Source of the DNA: UBA699 sp050261915
GTDB taxonomy: Bacteria; Bacillota; Clostridia; Clostridiales; Clostridiaceae
Assembly (NCBI GenBank): GCA_050261915.1
Contig: JBLNDT010000082.1
Location: 38,710 to 102,709 of the forward strand
Reading direction: 5' to 3'
DNA: 64,000 nt
A model generated the notes under the pieces. It made no database searches. It was not told where the DNA came from and was given only the letters and a program-made list of their open reading frames with translations. Positions 25,953 to 35,334 of the stretch are shown here, one piece after another; position 1 is the first letter of the stretch, and each line of letters begins with the position of its first letter. The position numbers and the translations under genes are program-made.

Positions 25953-27266
25953 ATGAAAGCAGCATTTGCTACTTTAGGCTGCAGGGTAAACAAATATGAA
26001 ACTGAAGCAATGATAGAAAAGTTCAAAAGGGAAGGATATGAGGTTGTAGACTTTCAAGATTATGCAGATGTTTATGTAATAAACACCTGTACTGTAACAA
26101 GCATGGGAGATAAGAAGTCAAGACAGATGATAAGCAGGGCAAAGCGTGAAAATAAGGATGCTGTTATTGCTGTGGTTGGATGTTATTCTCAAATAAAGCC
26201 TGAGGAAGTATCTCTTATACAAGGGGTAGATGTAGTATTAGGCACCAGAAATAAAGGTGATGTGGTTTATTATGTAAACAGGGCAAGAGAAGAAAACAAG
26301 AAAATTGTGGAAGTGTCCGATGTACTCAAAAATAAAATCTTTGAGGAACTAAACGTAGAGGAATATGAAGACAGAACCAGGGCATTTGTTAAAATTCAAG
26401 ACGGCTGCAACAGGTTTTGTTCCTACTGTCTGATTCCATATGCAAGAGGGGCTGTCTGCAGTAAAGATCCGTCTAAGGTACTTGAAGAAGTTAAAAAACT
26501 TGCAGAACATGGTTTCAAAGAGGTGGTTTTAACTGGAATACATATAGCTTCCTATGGAAATGATCTTCAAAACACAAGCCTTATGGAAATTCTAAAGGAA
26601 ATTGATGAAGTTCAAGGAATAGAAAGAATAAGAATTGGTTCTATTGATCCTCAGTTTTTTCAAGATGGGATAATTGAGGAAATATCAAAGCTTAAAAAGT
26701 TTTGCCCTCATTTCCATCTTTCACTACAAAGCGGCTGCGATGAAACCTTAAAAAGGATGAATAGAAGATACACTACAGCTGAATATAAAGATATAACAGA
26801 AAAACTTAGAAGTAAAATAAAAGATGTATCTATAACAACAGATATTATTACAGGCTTTCCTGGTGAAACGGAGATGGAATTCCTTGCATCATATAATTAT
26901 TTAAATGATCTTGAACTTTCAAAAATGCATATATTCAAGTTCAGCCCTAGGGAAGGAACAAAAGCCTACCTTATGAAGGATGATGTTACTCCTAAGGTAA
27001 AGGATGAAAGAAGTAAAAAGCTTATACAACTTGATTTAGAACTTGAAAGAAAGTTCAGGCATAAATATATTGGCAGGGATATGGATGTACTTTATGAAAA
27101 GAAGGTAGACGCTGAGAAAAACCTATATGAAGGATATACAGGCAACTATATTAAGGTGGTTTCAGAATCCAAGGAGGATATATCCGGGAGAATAATCAGA
27201 ACAAAAATTTCTGATGAAAGTTCAGAATACCTAATTGGAATTTGTGAAAAAAATATTAATTTTTAA
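25953..27266 (+). CDS. mtaB: tRNA t6A37 methylthiotransferase MtaB
   Basis: 437 aa. The UPF0004 domain has ATLGCRVNKYETEAM and further cluster cysteines in NTCTVTS and VVGCYSQ. The radical SAM domain has DGCNRFCSYCLIPYARG (about 152). A C-terminal TRAM domain follows. It adds a methylthio group to t6A at position 37 of ANN-decoding tRNAs. Context after rsmE and the LGCRVN motif favour MtaB over MiaB. Confidence 0.94.
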   Translation: MKAAFATLGCRVNKYETEAMIEKFKREGYEVVDFQDYADVYVINTCTVTSMGDKKSRQMISRAKRENKDAVIAVVGCYSQIKPEEVSLIQGVDVVLGTRNKGDVVYYVNRAREENKKIVEVSDVLKNKIFEELNVEEYEDRTRAFVKIQDGCNRFCSYCLIPYARGAVCSKDPSKVLEEVKKLAEHGFKEVVLTGIHIASYGNDLQNTSLMEILKEIDEVQGIERIRIGSIDPQFFQDGIIEEISKLKKFCPHFHLSLQSGCDETLKRMNRRYTTAEYKDITEKLRSKIKDVSITTDIITGFPGETEMEFLASYNYLNDLELSKMHIFKFSPREGTKAYLMKDDVTPKVKDERSKKLIQLDLELERKFRHKYIGRDMDVLYEKKVDAEKNLYEGYTGNYIKVVSESKEDISGRIIRTKISDESSEYLIGICEKNINF

Positions 27267-27322
27267 ATTATAGAAGGAAAATAATGTTCTCTATTGAATT
27301 ATTAATTAAGGAGGTGAAAATC

Positions 27323-27667
27323 ATGGATGATTGTTTGTTTTGTAAAATAATAAAAGGCGAAATACCATGCACCAAGGTTTACGAAGATGACAAGGTATTG
27401 AGTTTTAAAGATATCGACCCTAAAGCTCCGGTACATGTTTTGATTGTGCCTAAAAATCACATTTCCAGCTTAAATGAAGTAAATGAAGAGAATGCAGATA
27501 TATTTGCTCATATATTCATGGTGGCTGCAAAATTGGCAAAGGATCTTGATATAGCAGAATCCGGATACAGGGTTGTATCTAATTGCGGAGAGGATGGAGG
27601 ACAGAGTGTGTCCCATATTCATTTCCACCTGCTTGGAGGAAGGTCAATGCAGTGGCCTCCAGGTTAA
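27323..27667 (+). CDS. HIT-family nucleotide-binding hydrolase
   Basis: About 114 aa from the ATG at 27323, eight bases after GGAGGTG; the longer frame from 27284 would bury that signal. It starts MDDCLFCKIIKGEIPCTKVY and ends with the histidine triad HIHFHLLGGRSMQWPPG. Members hydrolyse adenosine phosphoramidates or related nucleotides. Confidence 0.94.
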   Translation: MDDCLFCKIIKGEIPCTKVYEDDKVLSFKDIDPKAPVHVLIVPKNHISSLNEVNEENADIFAHIFMVAAKLAKDLDIAESGYRVVSNCGEDGGQSVSHIHFHLLGGRSMQWPPG

Positions 27668-27687
27668 ATTAAAGTATCATTAAGTTA

Positions 27688-27717
27688 TTGACAGTACATT
27701 TATAATTATTGTATAAT
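27688..27717 (+). promoter_or_regulatory. promoter of rpsU-yqeY
   Basis: TTGACA (27688-27693) and TATAAT (27712-27717) with an 18-base spacer, about 80 bases upstream of rpsU. Confidence 0.8.
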
Positions 27718-27796
27718 AGAATATGTGCTATGTGACCCACATTGGCTGCGTTTAATTTTTTTAAATTAAAGTGAGCTAGCGGAGGGAGGGATAAAT

Positions 27797-27973
27797 ATGT
27801 CAGAAATAAAAGTTGGAGAAAACGAAACCTTAGAAAGTGCACTAAGAAGATTTAAGAGAAAGTGTGCTAGAGCTGGTGTTCTATCAGAAGTTAGAAAGAG
27901 AGAACACTATGAAAAACCAAGTGTAAAGAGAAAGAAAAAATCAGAAGCTGCTAGGAAAAGAAAGTTTAAATAG
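27797..27973 (+). CDS. rpsU: 30S ribosomal protein S21
   Basis: 58 aa, starting MSEIKVGENETLESALRRFK and ending in a basic tail, KRKKKSEAARKRKFK. GGAGGGAGG precedes the ATG. S21 lies near the 3' end of 16S rRNA and aids initiation. It is followed by yqeY 24 bases later, as in most Firmicutes. Confidence 0.98.
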   Translation: MSEIKVGENETLESALRRFKRKCARAGVLSEVRKREHYEKPSVKRKKKSEAARKRKFK

Positions 27974-27997
27974 ATTCTTTGAAAGAAGGTAACCCAA

Positions 27998-28444
27998 ATG
28001 ACTCTTAAAGAAAGATTGCAAGAGGATTGGAAAAATGCTTTAAAGTCAAAGGATAAGTTTAAAGCAGAAACGGTAAGCATGGCAAGAGCTGCTGTGTTGT
28101 TGGTTGAAAAAACCGACGGAGTTAAGCTTGACGATGATCAGATTATTGAAATCTTAGCTAAGGAAGTCAAGCAAAGGCGTGAGTCCGTGCTGGAATTCGA
28201 AAAAGGCAAAAGACAGGATTTGGTTGATAAGACTAATTCAGAGATTGATATTTTGTTAAACTACCTTCCTCAGCAGTTAAGTGAAAATGAAATTTCCGAT
28301 ATTGTTCGTCAAGCAGTTGATGAAGTGGGAGCAAATAGCATTAAGGACATGAAAAAGGTTATGGAAATAGTTACACCTAAAACAAAAGGTCGTGCAGACG
28401 GCAAAGTTGTAGGACAATTAGTAAAAGAATATTTAAATAAATAA
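27998..28444 (+). CDS. yqeY: GatB/YqeY domain protein
   Basis: 148 aa. Starts MTLKERLQEDWKNALKSKD and ends in the tail domain with KGRADGKVVGQLVKEYL, similar to the tRNA-binding tail of GatB. Its exact role is not established; the tail domain suggests tRNA contact. A clear terminator follows. Confidence 0.93.
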   Translation: MTLKERLQEDWKNALKSKDKFKAETVSMARAAVLLVEKTDGVKLDDDQIIEILAKEVKQRRESVLEFEKGKRQDLVDKTNSEIDILLNYLPQQLSENEISDIVRQAVDEVGANSIKDMKKVMEIVTPKTKGRADGKVVGQLVKEYLNK

Positions 28445-28471
28445 AAGATTGAGTTTTCTCAATCTTTTTTT
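28444..28471 (+). terminator. terminator after yqeY
   Basis: AAAGATTGAG, TTTT loop, CTCAATCTTT and a run of T. Confidence 0.9.
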
Positions 28472-28475
28472 ATTG

Positions 28476-28504
28476 TTATTTTTTATTATTCCCATTCATA
28501 AATT
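28476..28504 (+). promoter_or_regulatory. candidate sigma-E promoter of yqfC-yqfD
   Basis: TTATTTT (28476-28482), 14 bases, CATAAATT (28497-28504). This matches 5 of 7 and 6 of 8 positions of the sigma-E consensus. yqfC and yqfD belong to the mother-cell regulon in B. subtilis. Confidence 0.4.
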
Positions 28505-28533
28505 AATATGAAAGTATTAATAAAGGAATTATA

Positions 28534-28818
28534 ATGGGTAATATTGGGTATAGGACCAGGCAATCCTTAGCATCTGCATTGGAGCTGCCAGAGGATATAA
28601 TTTTAAATAAACCAAAAATAACAGTTACTGGTAAGGATGAAATTATTATTGAAAACCACAAGGGGATTATTCTTTTTCAGGAGGAAGTGTTCAGGGTAAA
28701 TTCTGAAGCTGGAATGATAACCATATATGGCACCGGCTTTGAGATACTTTTCATGGGTGGCAGCACCATAATAATTTCAGGGAGGTTTAAATCTATTGTT
28801 TATGAGGATATACAATAA
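28534..28818 (+). CDS. yqfC: sporulation protein YqfC
   Basis: 94 aa of the YabP/YqfC family: LASALELPEDIILNKPKITV near the N-terminus, then a beta-rich domain with NHKGIILFQEEVFRVNS. It is made in the mother cell with YqfD in related species; the molecular role is unclear. It overlaps the start of yqfD. Confidence 0.92.
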   Translation: MGNIGYRTRQSLASALELPEDIILNKPKITVTGKDEIIIENHKGIILFQEEVFRVNSEAGMITIYGTGFEILFMGGSTIIISGRFKSIVYEDIQ

Positions 28819-29905
28819 ATTTAACGGATATATTACCCTGGAAATAAAGTCGCTTATGCCAGAAAAATTTGTTAATCTATTATGGAAAAGCGGAATTAAT
28901 ATTAAAAATATAAAAAAAATAGATGTTTCCACCATGAAACTTGAAATGATGCTTAAGGATTACCATGTGGTTCAGAGAATTTCAAGGAAAACAAATACCA
29001 AGGTAAGGATAATAGGAAGAAGGGGACCTGCATTTTTTATAATAAAATATAGAACAAGAGGGGCGCTTTTTTTTGGTGTATTAATATTTGCAGGGATGCT
29101 TTACTTTTTATCCACCTTTATTTGGGGAGTGGATATAACTGGAGATAAAACCCTTACTCCTTATGAAATAAGGACCCAATTAAGGGGGCTTGGGGTTAAG
29201 GCTGGAATAAGGAAAAACAGTATAAATGTTTATGACCTTGAGGAAAAGATGTTAAAGAATAATGATAATATTATGTGGATAAGAATCAGAATTGAAGGCT
29301 CAAAGCTTATGGTCAGTGCAGAAGAAAGACAATCCCCGCCAATAAATCCTGAGGGTACTAAGACGTGTAATTTGATTGCGTCAAAGGATGGTCAAGTAGA
29401 AAGGCTATATGCAAAAACTGGTGAAGCTGCAGTAAAACCTGGGGACATTGTCAATAAAGGTCAGGTTTTAGTTAAGGGTGATAATGTACACGCAGAAGGA
29501 ACAGTTATTGCCAGGACTTTTTATGAAAAGATAAAAGAGGTAAGTCTTACCGAGGTTAAACGAACTAGAACCGGAAACATGGCCACCAGCATTTATTTAA
29601 CAATAGGCGGCAAAAAACTATATTTAAAAAATTATACAAATAAATATGAAAAGTATGATAAAATAGAGGTTAACAAGCCATTTTTCACCATTGTTAATTA
29701 TTATGAAGTTACAGAAACTACAGTAAAAAAGGATGAAAAAAAGGTGGCAGAGGATACTATTAACGAGTTGTATTCAAGTATTAAGGATGAATTGAAGCCA
29801 TCCATAAAAATCATAGATAAAATTACAAATGTAAAGATTGGGGATTTAGCTGAAGTAAGAGTTTTAGTTGTAGCAGAAGAAGATATTGCAGTAGAGGAAA
29901 ACTAA
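28796..29905 (+). CDS. yqfD: sporulation protein YqfD
   Basis: 369 aa if it begins at TTG 28796, 10 bases after GGAGG; ATG 28802 is the alternative but is 16 bases from that site. One membrane segment (about 84-106) anchors a large extracytoplasmic domain with a POTRA-like part (VDITGDKTLTPYEIRTQLRG) typical of the family. It is translationally coupled to yqfC. A mother-cell role in sporulation is expected from homology. Confidence 0.92.
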   Translation: MFMRIYNKFNGYITLEIKSLMPEKFVNLLWKSGINIKNIKKIDVSTMKLEMMLKDYHVVQRISRKTNTKVRIIGRRGPAFFIIKYRTRGALFFGVLIFAGMLYFLSTFIWGVDITGDKTLTPYEIRTQLRGLGVKAGIRKNSINVYDLEEKMLKNNDNIMWIRIRIEGSKLMVSAEERQSPPINPEGTKTCNLIASKDGQVERLYAKTGEAAVKPGDIVNKGQVLVKGDNVHAEGTVIARTFYEKIKEVSLTEVKRTRTGNMATSIYLTIGGKKLYLKNYTNKYEKYDKIEVNKPFFTIVNYYEVTETTVKKDEKKVAEDTINELYSSIKDELKPSIKIIDKITNVKIGDLAEVRVLVVAEEDIAVEEN

Positions 29906-29916
29906 GGAGACTAATT

Positions 29917-31989
29917 ATGAGAGATAGATTTATTAATTACTTTAAGGATAAGGAGAATTTGAAAAGATCAGCCATATTTTTAATATCTTTTGCATTTGTA
30001 TTTAGTGTTTTAGCAACCTCCCTAATTACTAAAAAGTATAATCTCAAAGAAGGGGATATTGCAAAGGCGGATATAAAAGCAACAAGAGAGGTTCAAGATG
30101 AAACCATTACAAATGAGAGAAGGAAGATGGCTGCAGATTCTGTACCTCTTCAGTTTAACAAGAAAACGGAAGTAAAGGCGCAAGTAGTTAAAGATGTTAA
30201 CGACTTTTTCACCATCCTTCAAGAAACTAAAGGCTCCACTTTAGATGATGCTTCAAAACTATCCTCATTAAAAAAAAGAATTCCATTAAACTTTTCCGAT
30301 GAGGATTTTAACTATGCTCTTAATTTAAGCAAAGATGAAGCTCTTAATACAAAGGAGTTTTTGATTATAACTCTGGAGGCATTATACGATAGCAATACTA
30401 TTAGTGACAACACTCAGCAAAGCAACCAGGATGATATAAAGAGGGCTCAGGAATTCATTCTCATTCAGGTAAACAACTCAAAGCTTTCAAAAGCATCTAA
30501 GGAAGTTGCATCTGCACTTGGATATGCTGAGATAAAACCAAATTTCTATTATGACAAGGAAAAAACTGAAGAACTGAAAGTTGAGGCTTCAAAAAAAGTT
30601 GACCCGGTTATGATAAAAAAGGATCAAACCATTGTAAAAGAAGGGGAGCCGGTTACAAAGGATCAGATAAAGATACTTGAAACCCTTGGTGTAATTAACA
30701 GTAATAACAGCTATCCCGGTTTTTTATACCTCAGCATGGGGGTAATGGTTGTATTTGTACTGGCGCTTTTGTGGTACTATCTTTATAAGTTTTACAGGGG
30801 AATATTTTTTGATACAAAAAAACTAATTATGATAAATTTATTGAACTGTGCTGCGGTGCTTATTGCAAGAACAGTGTCAATAGCATCTCCATTTCTTATA
30901 CCGATGGCGTTTATTCCCATGATATTTACACTAACTGTAAACTATAAGGTTTCACTTTTTTCAAATATTTTAAACGTGATTCTTATAAGCTGTGCAGTAA
31001 ATTATAATATAGAGATAACACTTTTAGCTGTGGCAAATGCCTCTGTCGGAGCCATAATACTTAAAAAAATGAATCAAAGAAATGACATAATGTCTGCCAC
31101 TTCTTATATTGCAATAACAAATGTTATTCTTACCTTTTCAATTGGGTTTATGATAAGCAGCAATATAATTGATGTTGCAAATAATGCATTATTTGCATTT
31201 GTGGCAAGTGTACTTTCAGGAATTTTAACTATTGGTTTTCTTCCTTTTTTCGAAAGCGTATTTGAGGTTCTAACCACAATAAAGCTCCTGGAGCTGTCCA
31301 ATCCTAATAATCCCCTTTTAAAAAGGCTGCTTATGGAGGCGCCGGGAACATACCACCATAGTATTATTGTTGGAAATCTTTCTGAAACAGCTGCTGAGGC
31401 AGTGGGTGGAGATGTTATATTTGTAAGGACAGCCTCCTGCTATCATGATGTGGGTAAGCTTAAAAGACCTTATTTCTTTAAGGAGAATCAGCTTGAAAAC
31501 GACAACCCTCACAGCAGGATTACACCAAGTCTAAGTACCTTGATTATTTTATCTCATATAAGGGATGGAGCTGAAATTGCAAGGGAATATAAAATACCAG
31601 AGAGGATAATTGATGTAATAGAACAGCACCACGGTACCTCTTTAGTTAAATATTTTTATCTTACAGTTAAAAACCAAAGTCCTAATCCTGATCTGGTAAA
31701 TGAAGCAGACTTTAGATACAAAGGGCCGATTCCAGATACCAGAGAGTCTGGAATCATTATGCTTGCAGATGCTGCGGAGGCGGCAGTGAGATCTATAATT
31801 GATCCTGACAGAAATAAAATTGAGGCTAAAGTTAATGAGATTATTAAATCAAGATTAGAAGACGGACAGCTTGATAATTGTGATCTTACACTTAAAGATA
31901 TAGATAAAATAAAAAAGGCATTTTTAAAAGTGTTTAATGGGATTTATCACAGCAGGATTGAATACCCTATGGATAAATGGGAAAAATAG
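29917..31989 (+). CDS. pgpH: cyclic-di-AMP phosphodiesterase PgpH (7TMR-HD)
   Basis: 690 aa. One membrane helix (about 16-36), an extracellular 7TMR-HDED domain (about 45-265), seven membrane helices (about 270-460), then a cytoplasmic HD domain with APGTYHHSIIVGNLSE, CYHDVGKLKRPYFF and EQHHGTSL. The family hydrolyses c-di-AMP to pApA. It sits between yqfD and ybeY, the conserved Firmicute order. Confidence 0.94.
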   Translation: MRDRFINYFKDKENLKRSAIFLISFAFVFSVLATSLITKKYNLKEGDIAKADIKATREVQDETITNERRKMAADSVPLQFNKKTEVKAQVVKDVNDFFTILQETKGSTLDDASKLSSLKKRIPLNFSDEDFNYALNLSKDEALNTKEFLIITLEALYDSNTISDNTQQSNQDDIKRAQEFILIQVNNSKLSKASKEVASALGYAEIKPNFYYDKEKTEELKVEASKKVDPVMIKKDQTIVKEGEPVTKDQIKILETLGVINSNNSYPGFLYLSMGVMVVFVLALLWYYLYKFYRGIFFDTKKLIMINLLNCAAVLIARTVSIASPFLIPMAFIPMIFTLTVNYKVSLFSNILNVILISCAVNYNIEITLLAVANASVGAIILKKMNQRNDIMSATSYIAITNVILTFSIGFMISSNIIDVANNALFAFVASVLSGILTIGFLPFFESVFEVLTTIKLLELSNPNNPLLKRLLMEAPGTYHHSIIVGNLSETAAEAVGGDVIFVRTASCYHDVGKLKRPYFFKENQLENDNPHSRITPSLSTLIILSHIRDGAEIAREYKIPERIIDVIEQHHGTSLVKYFYLTVKNQSPNPDLVNEADFRYKGPIPDTRESGIIMLADAAEAAVRSIIDPDRNKIEAKVNEIIKSRLEDGQLDNCDLTLKDIDKIKKAFLKVFNGIYHSRIEYPMDKWEK

Positions 31990-31998
31990 GAGTTGAAT

Positions 31999-32517
31999 AT
32001 GATTTATTTTGAAGACAATCAGGATAAAGTTAAGATAAAAGACGAATTTTATAAATTAATTGAGGATATTGTAGATTACGCCTTAAGGGAAGAAGGGGTA
32101 AAAATTGATTATGAAATCAGTATAACCCTAGTGGACAATGATGAAATAAAAGAGATCAATAGTGAGCATAGAAATATTTCAAAGGTTACGGATGTGCTTT
32201 CCTTTCCACTGCTTAATTACACAAAGGGAAAGGTTTTTAAAGAATGCTACAAGGATAATATATTTGGCCCAGGAGATTTGGAGGGTGACAAACTGCTTCT
32301 TGGTGATATAGTGCTTTCTCTTGAAAAAGCAGAGGAGCAAGGAATAGAATATAATCACGGATTTTTAAGGGAAGCATGCTATTTAACAATTCATTCTGTA
32401 CTTCATATACTAGGATATGATCATATGGAGGAAGATGAAAAGAAAGTAATGAGAGCCAGGGAAGAAGAAATTCTTAAGAAATTCGATCTTTCAAGGGGGG
32501 GACAGCATGAAAATTAA
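31999..32517 (+). CDS. ybeY: endoribonuclease YbeY
   Basis: About 172 aa from the ATG at 31999, six bases after GGAG. The zinc-binding motif HSVLHILGYDHMEED lies near the C-terminus. YbeY acts in 16S rRNA maturation and ribosome quality control. It overlaps the downstream gene by 11 bases. Confidence 0.97.
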   Translation: MIYFEDNQDKVKIKDEFYKLIEDIVDYALREEGVKIDYEISITLVDNDEIKEINSEHRNISKVTDVLSFPLLNYTKGKVFKECYKDNIFGPGDLEGDKLLLGDIVLSLEKAEEQGIEYNHGFLREACYLTIHSVLHILGYDHMEEDEKKVMRAREEEILKKFDLSRGGQHEN

Positions 32518-33205
32518 AAAAATGCTGGACAGCTTTAATTACGCAATAGAAGGAATAATACACTCAGTTAGAACCCAAAGGAACATGAGACTTCATATGC
32601 TTGCTGCCTTGGTGGTTTTAACAGCCTGTTTTTTCTATGACTTAAGCAGAATTGAATTGCTGATTGTTCTTATAACAATTTCTATGGTTATTATGGCAGA
32701 GCTTTTCAATACAGCAATTGAGTTTGCAATAGACAGTACTACCAATTATTACCACCCATTGGTTAAGCTTGCAAAAAACGCAGCAGCGGGAGGAGTTCTT
32801 GTTTCTGCAATAAATGCTGTTATTGTTGGGTATATTATATTTTGGGATAAGCTAAACTTTATTAATTTTGAAGTTATAAAGAAAGTCAGGGTTTCCAGCC
32901 CTTATACCATATTCATAATTTTAACCTTAATGTGTATAATGGTAATTATAGTTAAGGCTTTTTTTGGAGAGGGAACACCTTTAAAAGGAGGAATGCCAAG
33001 CGGACATAGTGCCCTGGCTTTTTCCATAGCTACTGCAATGACTTTATTTTCAGGTCAGCCTATTGTTATGGTGCTTAGCTTTATATTGGCACTTATTGTG
33101 GCTCAAAGCAGAGTGGATTCTGGAGTTCATTCAGTAATTGAGGTTGCTTTTGGCGGATTGTTTGGAACGCTCTTAACAATATTGCTGTATAGAATATTTA
33201 CTTAG
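32507..33205 (+). CDS. dgkA: fusion of undecaprenol kinase (DgkA type) and PAP2 phosphatase
   Basis: 232 aa. Residues 1-115 are a DgkA-type membrane kinase with FNYAIEGIIHSVRTQRNMR and the AELFNTAIEFAID active-site motif. Residues 130-232 are a PAP2 domain with GGMPSGHSALAF and SRVDSGVHSVIEV. In Gram-positives the kinase half phosphorylates undecaprenol and the PAP2 half would dephosphorylate a lipid phosphate. Joining opposed activities in one chain is notable, though such fusions occur in Clostridia. A GGGGGG ribosome binding site lies within ybeY. Confidence 0.92.
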   Translation: MKIKKMLDSFNYAIEGIIHSVRTQRNMRLHMLAALVVLTACFFYDLSRIELLIVLITISMVIMAELFNTAIEFAIDSTTNYYHPLVKLAKNAAAGGVLVSAINAVIVGYIIFWDKLNFINFEVIKKVRVSSPYTIFIILTLMCIMVIIVKAFFGEGTPLKGGMPSGHSALAFSIATAMTLFSGQPIVMVLSFILALIVAQSRVDSGVHSVIEVAFGGLFGTLLTILLYRIFT

Positions 33206-33217
33206 AGGGGTGAAAAA

Positions 33218-33610
33218 ATGGAAGTACACAAATTGATTAGCCTGGCCTTTGAAGCCAGGGAAAAAGCCTATGCTCCTTATTCGAAATTTAAAGTTGGGGC
33301 AAGTATTGAAATGGAGGATGGTTCTGTATATACTGGCTGTAACATTGAAAATGCAGCATATGGTGCCACAAATTGTGCTGAAAGAACTGCGATTTTCAAG
33401 GCTGTATATGAGGGATGCAGACAAATTAAAACAATATGCGTAGTAGGCCCCATTGGTCAATATACATACCCATGCGGCATATGCAGGCAGGTAATTGCTG
33501 AATTTGCAGATAATAATACAAAAATAATAATAGCAAAAAATGAAAATGAATACATTGTTAAAAGCTTTGAGGAAATACTTCCAGGGGCTTTTACAAAAAA
33601 AGATTTATAA
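33218..33610 (+). CDS. cdd: cytidine deaminase
   Basis: 130 aa, tetrameric type. Zinc and catalytic motifs are TNCAERTAIFKAV (about 53, CAE) and PCGICRQV (about 88). It deaminates cytidine and deoxycytidine for pyrimidine salvage. GAGGGGTG precedes the ATG. It lies between dgkA and era, as in many Firmicutes. Confidence 0.96.
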   Translation: MEVHKLISLAFEAREKAYAPYSKFKVGASIEMEDGSVYTGCNIENAAYGATNCAERTAIFKAVYEGCRQIKTICVVGPIGQYTYPCGICRQVIAEFADNNTKIIIAKNENEYIVKSFEEILPGAFTKKDL

Positions 33611-33626
33611 AGCAGGGAGATAATAT

Positions 33627-34508
33627 ATGTTTAAATCAGGATTTGTAACAATAATAGGAAGGCCAAATGTAGGAAAGTCAACTTTGCTTAATTATATTAT
33701 GGGTGAAAAACTATCCATAGTATCAAGTAAACCACAAACTACAAGAAATAATATTCAAACAATACTTAATGGAGAAGACTATCAAATTGTTTTTGTGGAT
33801 ACACCAGGAATTCACAAACCTAAACATAAGCTTGGGGAATACATGGTGAAGGTAGCTAAAGACTCTTTAAGAGAGGTGGACCTGGTGTTGTTTCTAACTA
33901 CACCTGAAGTGGAAATGGGAAGAGGGGACAAGTTTATACTGGAGCAGTTAAAGGAAGCTGATGTGCCTGTAGTTCTTGTTTTAAACAAGGTGGATGAAAA
34001 TACCCAGGAAAGGGTAGCGGAATCCTTGGTAAACTACTCAAAGGAATTTAACTTTGCTGAGATAATACCAATATCTGCAATAAAAGGAAAAAATGTGGAC
34101 AAATTAAAAGAAATTATGGTATCCTACATGAAAGAAGGTCCAAGATACTATCCCGAGGATATGATTGCGGATGTTCAGGAAAGATTTGTAGTAGCTGAAA
34201 TAATACGAGAAAAAGCTTTAAGACTTCTTTCAGATGAAGTTCCTCATGGCATTGCTGTAGATATAACCAGCATGAAACGGGATGAAAAAGGAATGTATAG
34301 AATAGGTGCGGATATTCTTTGCGAAAAAGATTCCCATAAAGGTATAATTATTGGTAAAAAAGGTGCCATGCTTAAAAAAATATCCAGCTATGCAAGAGAG
34401 GATATTGAAAAATTCCTAGGAGAAAAGATTTTTCTTGAACTTTGGGTTAAGGTTAGAAAAGAATGGCGTGACAGCTCAAATCTTCTAAAAGATTTAGGGT
34501 ATAAGTAA
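33627..34508 (+). CDS. era: GTPase Era
   Basis: 293 aa. The GTPase domain shows IIGRPNVGKSTLLNYIMGEK, DTPGIHKPKHKLGEYM and NKVD. The C-terminal KH domain carries GKKGAMLKKISSYAREDIE. It binds the 3' end of 16S rRNA during 30S assembly. GGGAGA precedes the ATG. Confidence 0.98.
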   Translation: MFKSGFVTIIGRPNVGKSTLLNYIMGEKLSIVSSKPQTTRNNIQTILNGEDYQIVFVDTPGIHKPKHKLGEYMVKVAKDSLREVDLVLFLTTPEVEMGRGDKFILEQLKEADVPVVLVLNKVDENTQERVAESLVNYSKEFNFAEIIPISAIKGKNVDKLKEIMVSYMKEGPRYYPEDMIADVQERFVVAEIIREKALRLLSDEVPHGIAVDITSMKRDEKGMYRIGADILCEKDSHKGIIIGKKGAMLKKISSYAREDIEKFLGEKIFLELWVKVRKEWRDSSNLLKDLGYK

Positions 34509-34581
34509 ATTTTTTACTTGCTTTAATATTTTTTTTAATTAGGGTATAATAATATATAACCATAAACAGGGGGATGATTTT

Positions 34582-35334
34582 CTGTCAATTTTTAAAACCA
34601 GGGGAATAGTTCTAAGGACTCAAGATATTAATGAAAATGACAAACTCCTGTGGTTATTTACTGAAAAGCTTGGAAGGGTATCCGTTGTGGCAAAGGGAGC
34701 AAAAAAAGGAAGCAGGTTTTTAGCGCCCAGCCTACAGTTTTGCTATGGCGAATATGTTATTTATCGCGGTAAAAGCATGTACACCTTAAATGAATGCCAG
34801 GTGATAGAATCTTTCCAAGGACTTCTTAAGGATATTGAGTACATTACCTATGCATCCTATCTATGTGAGCTTATTCAAATAAGTATGCAGGAGGAGGAAA
34901 GCAACAGGAGACTTTTTATATACCTTGTATCTGCATTTTATATTATGAAAAACGAAGCTTGCGACATTGAAATCCTAGCTCGGGCTTTTGAAGTAAAGAT
35001 ACTTGAAGCAACTGGCTTCAGCTTTAATTTTGAAAACTGTGCAATATGCAGAAAGAAGTTAAATACCTCAGACTACATAAGTCTTCAATATGGCGGGGGA
35101 ATCTGCAGCAACTGTGAAAGAATAAATGGACTTAAGATAAGTAATGCAGCCTTTAATGCTTTGAGGTTCCTTTCTAAAATGTCATTTGAAAACATATATA
35201 GGGTTTCACTTTCGGAACAATTGAAAGAGGAACTTTATAAAATATTATCACTATTTATATCACAAAATTACTTTAAAAAGCCAAAAAGCCTTGAAACATT
35301 ATATTATTTAAAAGGAGTGAATAAAAATGAGTGA
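34582..35334 (+). CDS. recO: DNA repair protein RecO, apparent CTG start
   Basis: About 250 aa, the usual RecO length, if translation begins at CTG 34582, eight bases after GGGGG. The frame then reads SIFKTRGIVLRTQDINENDK, the conserved N-terminal OB fold. The first ordinary start is GTG 34687 and would delete 35 residues of that fold. The zinc-finger cysteines are visible in NCAICRKKL and GICSNCERI. RecO loads RecA with RecF and RecR. It overlaps the next gene by 8 bases. Confidence 0.88.
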   Translation: MSIFKTRGIVLRTQDINENDKLLWLFTEKLGRVSVVAKGAKKGSRFLAPSLQFCYGEYVIYRGKSMYTLNECQVIESFQGLLKDIEYITYASYLCELIQISMQEEESNRRLFIYLVSAFYIMKNEACDIEILARAFEVKILEATGFSFNFENCAICRKKLNTSDYISLQYGGGICSNCERINGLKISNAAFNALRFLSKMSFENIYRVSLSEQLKEELYKILSLFISQNYFKKPKSLETLYYLKGVNKNE

